DNA from: F1-120-MAGs238 sp964484185
GTDB lineage: Bacteria; Planctomycetota; Phycisphaerae; Phycisphaerales; UBA1924
DNA: 64,000 nt
NCBI GenBank assembly: GCA_964484185.1
Contig: CAZAEQ010000024.1
Coordinates: 1-64,000, forward strand
Reading direction: 5' to 3'
In this document: positions 17,689 through 26,134 of the stretch, piece after piece
Layout of the letters: each line of letters starts with the position of its first letter
Numbering within the stretch: the stretch's first letter is position 1
Notes under the pieces: generated by a model
Databases searched by the model: none
What the model was told of the DNA's origin: nothing
What the model saw: only the letters and a program-made list of their open reading frames with translations
Translations under genes and position numbers: made by a program

Positions 17689-18369
17689 TCAAAGTGGTGA
17701 GCCTGGGGGGAGGTCGCGCCGGTCGCCAAGCAATCCGCTTTCCACAGCGAGATTCATGATGTCTGCGCGAGTTTTCAGGCCAAGTTTCTGCATCATTCTC
17801 GCGCGATATGACTCGACCGTCTTCACACTTAAACCGATGCGGTCGGCAATCTGCTGACTCGTGTGCCCGCGTGCAACATCGATAAGCACTTCGCGTTCGC
17901 GCTCGCTGAGTGTCTCAATCGGAGACTGAGAAGGTGATTTCGGCAACTTGTGAAGCAACGAATCGAGCGTGCCGGCGCCTTTCATATCCACGAACATGCG
18001 ACCCATATTCACGGCGCGAATCGCGCTGATGAGTTCGGAATCGGCTGCACTTTTGACCACATAGCCAGATGCGCCCATTGCAATTGCGCTGCGAACATAC
18101 GCGGGATCGTCGTGCATTGTGAGGACCAGAATTTTTGCATCGGGAACAGTCGCACGGAGTCTTTCCACACCAGCCACGCCAGAGCCGCCGGGCATAGACA
18201 AGTCCAGGATAATGACATCGGGCGTTGTCTTCTTCGCGGCATCGATTGCTGTACGTAAATCACCCGCTTCCCCCACTACTCGCATATCGCGCTGCCCCTC
18301 GATGAGCAGCTTCAGGCCCGCCCGGAGCATTGCGTGATCATCAACAATAAGAATTCGAATTGTCGACAT
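17689..18369 (-). CDS. NarL/FixJ-type response regulator
   Basis: 226 residues. The receiver domain has D10-D11, phospho-acceptor D56, T84 and K106. A LuxR-type HTH follows at about 150-215 (LSEREREVLIDVARGHTSQQ, IADRIGLSVKTVESYRARM). It is a DNA-binding output regulator. It begins 3 bp after the stop of the histidine kinase gene, so the two form one operon and a cognate pair. Targets are not known; the conserved upstream modules of the two adjacent dockerin-type genes are the obvious candidates. Confidence 0.95.
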   Translation of the reverse strand: MSTIRILIVDDHAMLRAGLKLLIEGQRDMRVVGEAGDLRTAIDAAKKTTPDVIILDLSMPGGSGVAGVERLRATVPDAKILVLTMHDDPAYVRSAIAMGASGYVVKSAADSELISAIRAVNMGRMFVDMKGAGTLDSLLHKLPKSPSQSPIETLSEREREVLIDVARGHTSQQIADRIGLSVKTVESYRARMMQKLGLKTRADIMNLAVESGLLGDRRDLPPGSPL

Positions 18370-18372
18370 TCA

Positions 18373-19287
18373 CTACTCCTCCGCTTTCTGAACAACTGGC
18401 TGGGAAACTGGAATTTGCGCTTCGACCAGAGTGCCTTTCCCGTGTTCAGAAGAGATTCTAAAGAAGCCGTCAAGCAGTTCAACACGTTCGCGCATGCTAC
18501 GAACCCCCAGAGACGGAGTGTCTCCTTTCGCGGTTATTGAAGACGTGCCCTCAAGTCCTTCGCCGTCATCGCGAATGGAGAGGTGCAGTTCATCTCCAAC
18601 ATCGTTGATTGAGACCTGTATCATCTTCGGATTGGCGTGACGAGCAATGTTCGTGAGTGATTCCTGCACGATTCGATACAGCGCAGTTTCGACCTCTGGT
18701 CCATACCGTCGAGTGCCTGCCAGTTCCACACTCAGTTCCGGGGTCACGCCGTGGGCGAGAGCGAAATCCTCGCACAGCCGCTCAATGGCAACTTTTAAGC
18801 CGAAATCCTCGAGGACACTGATGCGCAGGCCGCCGGAAATTCTTCGCACCTCTTTTAAGCTCTCAGCGGTGAGGTGCAGCAGGTCTTCGACACGCCGGCG
18901 CGTGGCATCAGATTCAGATTCGTTCTGCAGCGATCGCAGGTTTACCAGCATGGTTGTCAAGTGCTGCCCGAGTTCATCGTGCAGGTCGCGCGCAAGCGAG
19001 CTCCGTTCAGCCTCTCTCGCCTCGAACAGTCGGCGCAGAAGTTCGCCACGCTCGCGATGCATTCTGCGGAGCGGCTTTACAATAATGAACCAGAGCGCGG
19101 GCGTTAGAATGGTGGCAAGGAGCGCCGCGTCGGCCACCGATTCGGCGATGGAGCCCCGCTGCCACGGGGCAATAGACGGAAGCACGAGCATGATCAGACC
19201 TTCAACAACAAAAACAGCCAGCAAAACAAGTCCGAGTACCTTGAGCGGATACCTCGGTGACTGCGAAGTTTTCTGAGAGTGGATCAT
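18373..19287 (-). CDS. Sensor histidine kinase, NarL-type (HisKA_3)
   Basis: 304 residues with two predicted membrane helices (about 16-36 and 53-71) separated by a short loop, so there is almost no extracytoplasmic sensor domain. The dimerisation/phospho-acceptor box is ARDLHDELGQHLT with H103. The ATPase part has the N-box (RIVQESLTNIARHANP), a G box (DDGEGL) and GVRSMRERVELLDG. It phosphorylates the adjacent regulator. The signal is not readable; membrane state or a partner protein may be sensed. Confidence 0.94.
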   Translation of the reverse strand: MIHSQKTSQSPRYPLKVLGLVLLAVFVVEGLIMLVLPSIAPWQRGSIAESVADAALLATILTPALWFIIVKPLRRMHRERGELLRRLFEAREAERSSLARDLHDELGQHLTTMLVNLRSLQNESESDATRRRVEDLLHLTAESLKEVRRISGGLRISVLEDFGLKVAIERLCEDFALAHGVTPELSVELAGTRRYGPEVETALYRIVQESLTNIARHANPKMIQVSINDVGDELHLSIRDDGEGLEGTSSITAKGDTPSLGVRSMRERVELLDGFFRISSEHGKGTLVEAQIPVSQPVVQKAEE

Positions 19288-19418
19288 GTGAAGACCGGCT
19301 CAATCATAACCGACACATAGCGACCACATGCTTTTGCCTGGCTAGAAGACAACCAAACCTCAATATTGAAGCCTGCCTGCGCACATGCCTTTTTATCCAA
19401 TGGCCTGCTTTTAGCGAT

Positions 19419-21758
19419 TCAGCAGCCGGAGCTGAATGAATCCACAAAGTCGAGGTAATCGAAGAAATCAATTATCCCATCGTCATTGAAGTCTGACGCG
19501 GGCTGATTCGCCGAGAACGCATCGACGAAATCAAGGTAGTCGAAGAAATCTGTGATGCCATCGAGATTGAAGTCGGATGGGCAGGGGAGCCCTGGAACCG
19601 GCATCGATGCCGCGGAAACAGATGTTGGCGTGCCCGGCTTGTACAGGCCAACAGTGGCCATTCCGGTTGCAGGCGCGATGTTTGAGTCAAACCTGAAGTT
19701 ATACATTGTGGACCAGCGAATTGCATTGCCACTATCACCATTGCCGCTGAATGGTTCCGGGCAGTTCCAGGTCACTGCGGTACCGCTTGCAGATCCTGCC
19801 CAATTGTCAGGATTCGCGGCGGTATTTGGATATGGCTCTCCGGAGTGCGCGAACACGCCATGGAACCCGATGTTTGTCACGATTGCGCCCTGGCCCAGTG
19901 GCACTGAGAAGCTGCCGCCAGCGCGGTCGGCATTGAGATTGTGCACGGCATACTCATAGTGCCATGTCCCATCGCCATTGCTCGTTGCTTTACCTGCCAC
20001 CCAGAATCTACCGACAATTCCCGGGCCAGGAAGTGTTGTGTCCAGGTAGTCTGCGACAGCGATGGAGACTGAAGGGTCAACATCTTTCCAAGCCTGAATC
20101 GCGGGGCTCATCATCCGCGGGGGACCTGTGAAAGTCGGCGCGGTTGTGGTGTTGGTGAAAGTCAGGGGCTGATATGTTGCATTGTTCAGTCCGTTAGTCG
20201 CGGGCGCCCCGGCGTGCGTCCATTGGGCATCGTCTGCGGTCACGTAATGGCCTTCACCAAAGTACAAAGCACCAGCATTCAACGCTGGGTCAATGTCTGT
20301 AGTAAACACTTGCAGGCGTTGACCAATGATGTTTCCTGGCGCTGGCGGCGGCGGCCAGGAATAGACACCGGTGGTCGCATTACACGTTGAGCGGCGACCA
20401 AGATTCCCCTGGCTTCCGTTGTAGCCAGCGCCATAGGCATCTGAACAACCGACGCCAAGTTGAGCTCCGCCCAGCGGAGGTTGAACGCACGTCCCACATC
20501 CAGGAGAATTGAGGGATTGGAAGCCATGCTTGAGGAACGACTGGCCGATCTGCTCAAAACGACCGTTCTTGAGCCGGTAGATATTCTGAGCAATCACGGG
20601 GTGTTGCGTCCCGCCTTGAATCCAAAGTACTGGAAAGTCGCCGCGATTGCAGCCGTCAGTACCAATTGCATACGCGGAGATGCCGCCCTCTGCGCCGTAG
20701 TAATTGACATCGAGCAAAGCATCGACAATGACATCGGGGCCCGTTGAGGCACATGGATTCACAGTGAGGCCGATTGCGCCAGTGGTAGAGCGACCCTGCG
20801 CATCGCTTAAGACATAGGGCAGACTCTTGTCGCCGGGGGAAGTGATTTCAGGCACCAGGATGCGGTAACTCCAAATAGAGTCTGTACTGGATACATCGCC
20901 GTGAGTTCCATCGTTGTAGAACTGCTGGTTGAGAACGCCGCCAATGCTGGCAAGATTTGCCACAACGGAAATTCCCGTACTTGGCGGCAGCGTCCCTGGC
21001 GTCACGTTCACTGTGAGCAATGTGGTACCCTGGTTGCCGCACGCAAACACCGAATTTGGAAATGCCGATGAAACACCGACTGGGCCGTTGTAGCAGGCGA
21101 AGGAGAGACGCGTGCCGGGCGGCGTCATGCCGCCGGTGTTGCAGGAAAACTGTGTTGCGGGGAACGAGGTGTGCTGTACGCCAACGGTTGCGTTGCTGCC
21201 ATTTTCTCCAAGTGAACCATAGATGAATTCGAAATGCGAATTGTCCTCAAAGAGGCGCGTTTCGAAATTTACACTCCCGCCGCCTGAGTAATAGTGAGCA
21301 CGCCACTCAATATTGAAAACTCGATTTGGGGCGATTCCGGAAACTGAGGTGAAGATACCTTCGCCTGCTCCATTGGTCATGAGATCGTCCCACTGAGGGC
21401 AGATGGCGATACCGATTGTCCCCGGATTCGGGAGGCAACTGTTGTTGTATTCGGCGTTGTCGGTCGAGAACTGAATGTTTCCGTTACTTATGACCTTGCA
21501 TGAGGAGTATGAGACACCATACAGCATGACAGGAAACGGGAGGGTTACGGTGGTGCTGCAGTCGTCGCAGTGATTGCCGATATCGGTGGTTCCAGGGACA
21601 ATGGCGACACCGGAAGATTGACTGACATTAAAACTGGTACACTGCGCAGAAGTACCCGCAACTGCAAGTCCAAATGCGATCACCGCAGAGAGACACTGAG
21701 GCATAAGAGAGTGTGATCGCGCGAAATCGGAGTTCAACGTCTTGATTACGATTTTCAT
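19419..21758 (-). CDS. Secreted GC-dockerin protein with nidogen-like and choice-of-anchor-type domains
   Basis: About 779 residues from the ATG at 21758 (signal peptide ending GTSAQ); an ATG 60 bp upstream gives a poorer N-terminus. The first 220 residues resemble nidogen/NIDO-like extracellular domains (LPFPVMLYGVSYSSCKVISN, CPQWDDLMTN, NRVFNIEWRAHYY). Then a beta-sandwich (LTVNVTPGTLPPSTGISVVA...NDGTHGDVSSTDSIWSY) of the type found before choice-of-anchor domains. The rest to 715 is unassigned. The C-terminus has two dockerin-like loops and ends SSGC. Confidence 0.85.
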   Translation of the reverse strand: MKIVIKTLNSDFARSHSLMPQCLSAVIAFGLAVAGTSAQCTSFNVSQSSGVAIVPGTTDIGNHCDDCSTTVTLPFPVMLYGVSYSSCKVISNGNIQFSTDNAEYNNSCLPNPGTIGIAICPQWDDLMTNGAGEGIFTSVSGIAPNRVFNIEWRAHYYSGGGSVNFETRLFEDNSHFEFIYGSLGENGSNATVGVQHTSFPATQFSCNTGGMTPPGTRLSFACYNGPVGVSSAFPNSVFACGNQGTTLLTVNVTPGTLPPSTGISVVANLASIGGVLNQQFYNDGTHGDVSSTDSIWSYRILVPEITSPGDKSLPYVLSDAQGRSTTGAIGLTVNPCASTGPDVIVDALLDVNYYGAEGGISAYAIGTDGCNRGDFPVLWIQGGTQHPVIAQNIYRLKNGRFEQIGQSFLKHGFQSLNSPGCGTCVQPPLGGAQLGVGCSDAYGAGYNGSQGNLGRRSTCNATTGVYSWPPPPAPGNIIGQRLQVFTTDIDPALNAGALYFGEGHYVTADDAQWTHAGAPATNGLNNATYQPLTFTNTTTAPTFTGPPRMMSPAIQAWKDVDPSVSIAVADYLDTTLPGPGIVGRFWVAGKATSNGDGTWHYEYAVHNLNADRAGGSFSVPLGQGAIVTNIGFHGVFAHSGEPYPNTAANPDNWAGSASGTAVTWNCPEPFSGNGDSGNAIRWSTMYNFRFDSNIAPATGMATVGLYKPGTPTSVSAASMPVPGLPCPSDFNLDGITDFFDYLDFVDAFSANQPASDFNDDGIIDFFDYLDFVDSFSSGC

Positions 21759-21869
21759 GGTGGACTGTTCCCAACTGAACAAAGGGGCAAGATGCATGGT
21801 GTACGCAAGGAGCAGCATAACCGAAAACCCGGTCGATGCAACTGAAATAGTTCTGCCAATTGTGCGGGT

Positions 21870-23321
21870 TCAGCAGCCTGTACTGAAGGCTTGCACAAAA
21901 TCGAGGTAATCAAAGAAGTCCACGATGCCATCATGATTGAAATCGCTCGCGCTGGACTGGCTGGCGAATGCACTCACGAAGTCAAGGTAGTCGAAGAAAT
22001 CGAGGACTCCATCGTGATCAAAATCAGCGGGACAAGGGAGCGTATGAGAATGCGCAGCAAGATTTAAACCGCTGAGTAACACCGCTTCTGATCCGAACCT
22101 TGCACCAATAGGCGCTGACGCCTGGCCGCCTACTGGAATTCGACCGCGGAGGTCCGGGGCTGCGAATGTGTCAACGCCGTCTCCGCCATACATAGTCCCT
22201 ATCAGACTGAAGAGGGCCTCATAGTCGCCAATGGCCAACAGCCTTCCATCGCAAGGCACGTATCCACCCGGCGTGAAATTGCCTGCGAACAGGATGAGTT
22301 CGCCGATATATCCAACCTCGTCAATCATCGTGTTCCCGGGATACACACCGGAATGTGCGATGCCGTAGGTCAAGCTCAGTGTCGGCTGCATTGTGTCAAG
22401 CGGCTCGCTGCCGCCCGAAGGCTGTGTAACCAGATTGCCAGGAAGTGAATGGGTGTGCAGCGGCATTGTGCCAAGCGTGAGTTGAAACAGCTCACTGCCA
22501 ACTCGGTCGCCGACCTCGCGCTGCGAGAGTCCCGTACCGCGGCCGGAGTTCATGGCTGTGCGCCCCAGAAGATCGGGCAGTGAATAGGTCACTCTTCCAT
22601 CGCCGCCATACATCGTTCCCAGGATCGAGAACAAGGCGGTGCTCGAAGCTATGTTGCGTTCTTCGCCGTTGGCGAGGACAAAGTAATTCAAGTTGATGGG
22701 AGCGGCGGCATGAAGAACTATCTGACCTAGATATGGAACGTATGGACTGACTGCGGAACCAACATCGCGTTGAGGAAATTGCCCGGAAACTGCGATTGAA
22801 CATCGCACTGCCAGCGATGGCTGCATGTTGGAAAACTGCTGCCCGTTGCCGGCGAGCCCGCAGGGACCATTCGCAGTCTGATGCGTGTGGGATGGCAGAT
22901 TGGCAAACTGAAGCGCCGTGACGGCGGTCCCGGTTCGCATGCCGACTTCGGGTAAAGAGGCGCTTATGCCAATTGGAGTGCGGCCGCGGAGATCGGGAAC
23001 TGCAAACGTTGTTCTTCCGTCACCTCCATACTGAGTACCTAATTGCGAAAACAAGATCTGATTGCCGTCGATCTGCAACAGGCGACCATCGCAAGAAACC
23101 CAGTTTCCTGACGGGTTGTAGTTGTGCGCGAACATCCGGATGGGCACACCAATTCCAAAGTGCCCAGTGGTCTGTAGAAAATAGTGAATAGCCAGCGAAG
23201 GCTGCGTGTTGGAGAATGCCTGGCTTGATCCACTTGATCCGGTGTTGCCAATTTGTGCGAGTACGGAATTTGCCATGCAAACGCAACAGCACAATGTCAC
23301 AATCTGTTTTGGGTAACGCAT
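21870..23321 (-). CDS. Secreted GC-dockerin protein with three tail-collar-type domains
   Basis: 483 residues with a signal peptide (1-22). Three tandem units carry the tail-collar / microcystin-dependent-protein signature, each with a CDGRLL or ANGEER element, LFSxxGTxYGGDG and a PDLxGR motif, followed by the LxxHxHTxP segment. These domains otherwise form trimeric tips of phage tails and related secreted fibres. The protein ends with two dockerin-like loops and STGC. It is not in a prophage context; all neighbours are other GC-dockerin genes. Confidence 0.88.
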   Translation of the reverse strand: MRYPKQIVTLCCCVCMANSVLAQIGNTGSSGSSQAFSNTQPSLAIHYFLQTTGHFGIGVPIRMFAHNYNPSGNWVSCDGRLLQIDGNQILFSQLGTQYGGDGRTTFAVPDLRGRTPIGISASLPEVGMRTGTAVTALQFANLPSHTHQTANGPCGLAGNGQQFSNMQPSLAVRCSIAVSGQFPQRDVGSAVSPYVPYLGQIVLHAAAPINLNYFVLANGEERNIASSTALFSILGTMYGGDGRVTYSLPDLLGRTAMNSGRGTGLSQREVGDRVGSELFQLTLGTMPLHTHSLPGNLVTQPSGGSEPLDTMQPTLSLTYGIAHSGVYPGNTMIDEVGYIGELILFAGNFTPGGYVPCDGRLLAIGDYEALFSLIGTMYGGDGVDTFAAPDLRGRIPVGGQASAPIGARFGSEAVLLSGLNLAAHSHTLPCPADFDHDGVLDFFDYLDFVSAFASQSSASDFNHDGIVDFFDYLDFVQAFSTGC

Positions 23322-23495
23322 TGAAATTATCTTTCACCAATCGATCCCGCAGCCAGGTTTCGCCAGGAAGCCTGCTAAACTCAGAAACTGTATATCACGG
23401 CTAGTCCGACGTATGCACCGGTGAGGTCTGATATCTCATCAGAATGCATAGAAGGTCGATGCCAACCTTGAAAGTCAGGATACCTGCGACACTTC

Positions 23496-26042
23496 TCAGC
23501 ATCCGTTTGAGAATGCATCGACAAGATCGAGGTAATCGAAGAAATCGACGACACCATCGGCGTTGAAATCGGCTTCAGGCTGACCGTTTGAAAAGTAATC
23601 GACAAAATCGAGATAGTCGAAAAAATCTACCAGCCCATCGCAGTTGATGTCTGCAGCACATACGACCAGTGTCGCGACATCGCTCTCGATGCTGCCACAA
23701 GTATTGGTCACAATGCAGTCATACGAGCTGGCGGCGTCAGGCTGGACGTTGGTCAACATCAGGGTCGCTGTTACCGCAGACGGATTGCCCAGGGGATTGA
23801 TCGCAAGCATGTCTTTTCGCCACTGATAGGTCAATGGACCAGCACCTGAAGCACTGATCGAAAACTCAACGTTACTGGAAGGGCAGGTGACAACTGAAAC
23901 GGGCTGAGTGGAAATCGTGGGTGCTGGATCGCCGAAATCGTAAGTCGCGAAATGCGCAGAGACAGTTCCGCCTGCCGCTACGAAGTCTCCACCGACATGG
24001 AGGTTTCCATCGAGCGTGAGCGCCAATGCATCGGCCGCGCTGTTAAGTCCCAAACCCAACGGAGACCATGTCGAACCGTTCCACAGTGCAATATTGGCCG
24101 CTGGCACTCCACCCGCAGTGCTGAAATAGCCACCCGCAACGAGATCGCCATTTGGTCTGGTTGCCAACGCCAGCACATTGTTGCCGTTGGTGCCCTCACC
24201 GAGCGCGGACCACGCGGTGCCATCCCAGCGGGCTATGTGATTCGCCGAAGTGGCGCCGGCCGTAGTGAAATCCCCTCCCGCAAAGACGTCTCCGTTGGCG
24301 TGGGCAAGAATTACTCGCACAGCCTGATTCATCCCTGAACCAAGTGCCGACCACACAGAGCCATTCCAGCGTGCGATGCGGCTGCCTGGTACACCGCCTG
24401 CAAGTGTGAAATCCCCTCCTGCCAGGAGATCGCCTCCGGGAAGGACCGCAAGCGAATACACCGTGGAGCCATTCATGCCGCTGCCAAGCGCAGACCACGT
24501 CGCGCCGTTCCAGCGCGCAATGCGGTTAACGGTCACCCCGCCCGCGGAGACAAAACTACCCCCAGCGACCAGATCACCGTTGTTCAAGGTGGTCAGTGAA
24601 AAGACCGAACCACTCATGCCCGCGCCAAGAGTCGACCATGCTGTTCCATTCCAACTCGCTATGCGATTAGCCGAAAGACCACCGGCAAGTGTGAAGTCGC
24701 CAGCCGCGATCACGTGATTGCCTGCCAGAGTTCTCAGTGCACGCACTGCACCGTTCGTTCCCAACCCCAGTGCCGACCAATTCACGCCATTCCATTGTGC
24801 GATGCGACTGGCAGGTACGCCACCCGTTGTAGTAAATTCGCCTGCTGCAACAAGGCTGTTATTGCTGAGCGTTGCGAGTGCGCGGGCCGCTCCGTTCATA
24901 CCTGGCCCGATCGCCGACCATGCGGTCCCGTTCCACCGTGCGATGCAAGAGGCTGCCAGTCCCCCCGCAGCGGCGTAATTTCCGCCAACAAATAGTTCAC
25001 CTGACGAAGTCATTGCCAGGCTCCTCACGGTGCCGCCTACTACCCCTGAACCCATGGACAACCAGGAAGTCCCATTCCAGCGGGCGACACCGTTCGCAGC
25101 GGCGGCTCCCGCAGTTGTGAACGTGCCACCCGCGATCAGTTCACCGTTGGGAAGCGCCATGAGCGCAATTGGCGAGCCATTGAGCCCCGATGGTTGCGCT
25201 GACCAGTTAGTGCCGTTCCATCGCGCAATGCGATTGGCAGGAACTCCGTTGATGTTTGTGAAAGTGCCGCCCGCGACAAGATCGCCGGTGGAAAGTGTGG
25301 CGAGACAATACGCGTAGCCTATGAAACCTGATGCAAGAGATGACCAAGCAGTGCCATTCCAGCGGCCAACAGCACTCTGTTGTCCGACGATGAGGTCGCC
25401 GTTGGGAAGCACTGTCATGGAATAGACCGTGTCGAGCAGGCCCAGCCCAACCGCCGACCACGAAGTGCCGTCCCATTTGGCAATATTATTGGCGTTCATC
25501 CCACCTGCAGTTGTGAACGCGCCAGCTGCGACCACATCGCCGTTGGGCATCGTTACAAGCGCGTTCACGACGCCGCTGGTTCCCATTCCCATCGCTGACC
25601 AGGAGCTACCGTTCCACCGTGCGATGTTGTTGGCCGCAACGCCGCCCGCTGAACTGAATGCGCCAGCCGCCACCAAGTCACCATTGGACATGGTCGTCAA
25701 GCAGAGAACTGTGCTGTCCATCCCAGTTCCCAATGGAGTCCATTGCCCGGTCTCCGGATCGTACATCGCGATTCGTTTTGCATCCGCGCTTCCAATCGCC
25801 GTGAAACCCCCGGCGGCAATCAGTTTGGGTGTCACCGGACCCGCGCCATCGGGATCCCACATCGTCTGGGCATGGACTGTAAAATTTGCTCCAGGCAACG
25901 CATTACCCGGAAGCCAGTTCGCGGGACATTGCGCCTGCGTGCGCGAAACACCCACGGTTACAAATGCGATCGCAGCAAGCCCCGGCAGGAAGAAACATCG
26001 CGATCTGAATGCGTTAAGACAGTAATTGGGAGTGGCGGTCAA
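23496..26042 (-). CDS. Secreted GC-dockerin protein with ~14 tandem WNG-type repeats and an Ig-like domain
   Basis: 848 residues. The start is a TTG at 26042 with AGGA seven bases upstream; no ATG or GTG gives a better N-terminus, and a signal peptide follows. Most of the protein (about 60-715) is a run of roughly 43-residue repeats with consensus LxxLPNGDLVAGGxFT, GGVxANxIARWNG and WSALGxGMNG, probably beta-propellers. One Ig-like domain (YQWRKDMLAINP...SYDCIVTNTCG) follows. The dockerin-like pair has variants FVDYF and FDYLDLV and ends SNGC. Confidence 0.85.
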   Translation of the reverse strand: MTATPNYCLNAFRSRCFFLPGLAAIAFVTVGVSRTQAQCPANWLPGNALPGANFTVHAQTMWDPDGAGPVTPKLIAAGGFTAIGSADAKRIAMYDPETGQWTPLGTGMDSTVLCLTTMSNGDLVAAGAFSSAGGVAANNIARWNGSSWSAMGMGTSGVVNALVTMPNGDVVAAGAFTTAGGMNANNIAKWDGTSWSAVGLGLLDTVYSMTVLPNGDLIVGQQSAVGRWNGTAWSSLASGFIGYAYCLATLSTGDLVAGGTFTNINGVPANRIARWNGTNWSAQPSGLNGSPIALMALPNGELIAGGTFTTAGAAAANGVARWNGTSWLSMGSGVVGGTVRSLAMTSSGELFVGGNYAAAGGLAASCIARWNGTAWSAIGPGMNGAARALATLSNNSLVAAGEFTTTGGVPASRIAQWNGVNWSALGLGTNGAVRALRTLAGNHVIAAGDFTLAGGLSANRIASWNGTAWSTLGAGMSGSVFSLTTLNNGDLVAGGSFVSAGGVTVNRIARWNGATWSALGSGMNGSTVYSLAVLPGGDLLAGGDFTLAGGVPGSRIARWNGSVWSALGSGMNQAVRVILAHANGDVFAGGDFTTAGATSANHIARWDGTAWSALGEGTNGNNVLALATRPNGDLVAGGYFSTAGGVPAANIALWNGSTWSPLGLGLNSAADALALTLDGNLHVGGDFVAAGGTVSAHFATYDFGDPAPTISTQPVSVVTCPSSNVEFSISASGAGPLTYQWRKDMLAINPLGNPSAVTATLMLTNVQPDAASSYDCIVTNTCGSIESDVATLVVCAADINCDGLVDFFDYLDFVDYFSNGQPEADFNADGVVDFFDYLDLVDAFSNGC

Positions 26043-26134
26043 GTTATGTTCCTATGCGATGCAGATTTCAACTGGACCGAAGTGGCGCATTTCGCAGCAC
26101 AATCCGGGTGCGAACACAATACCAATTCTGGCAC

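Noticed and set aside
21870..23321. Prophage or tailocin because of tail-collar-type domains
   Set aside because: No capsid, portal, sheath, integrase or lysis genes are nearby, and the protein has a signal peptide and the GC tag.
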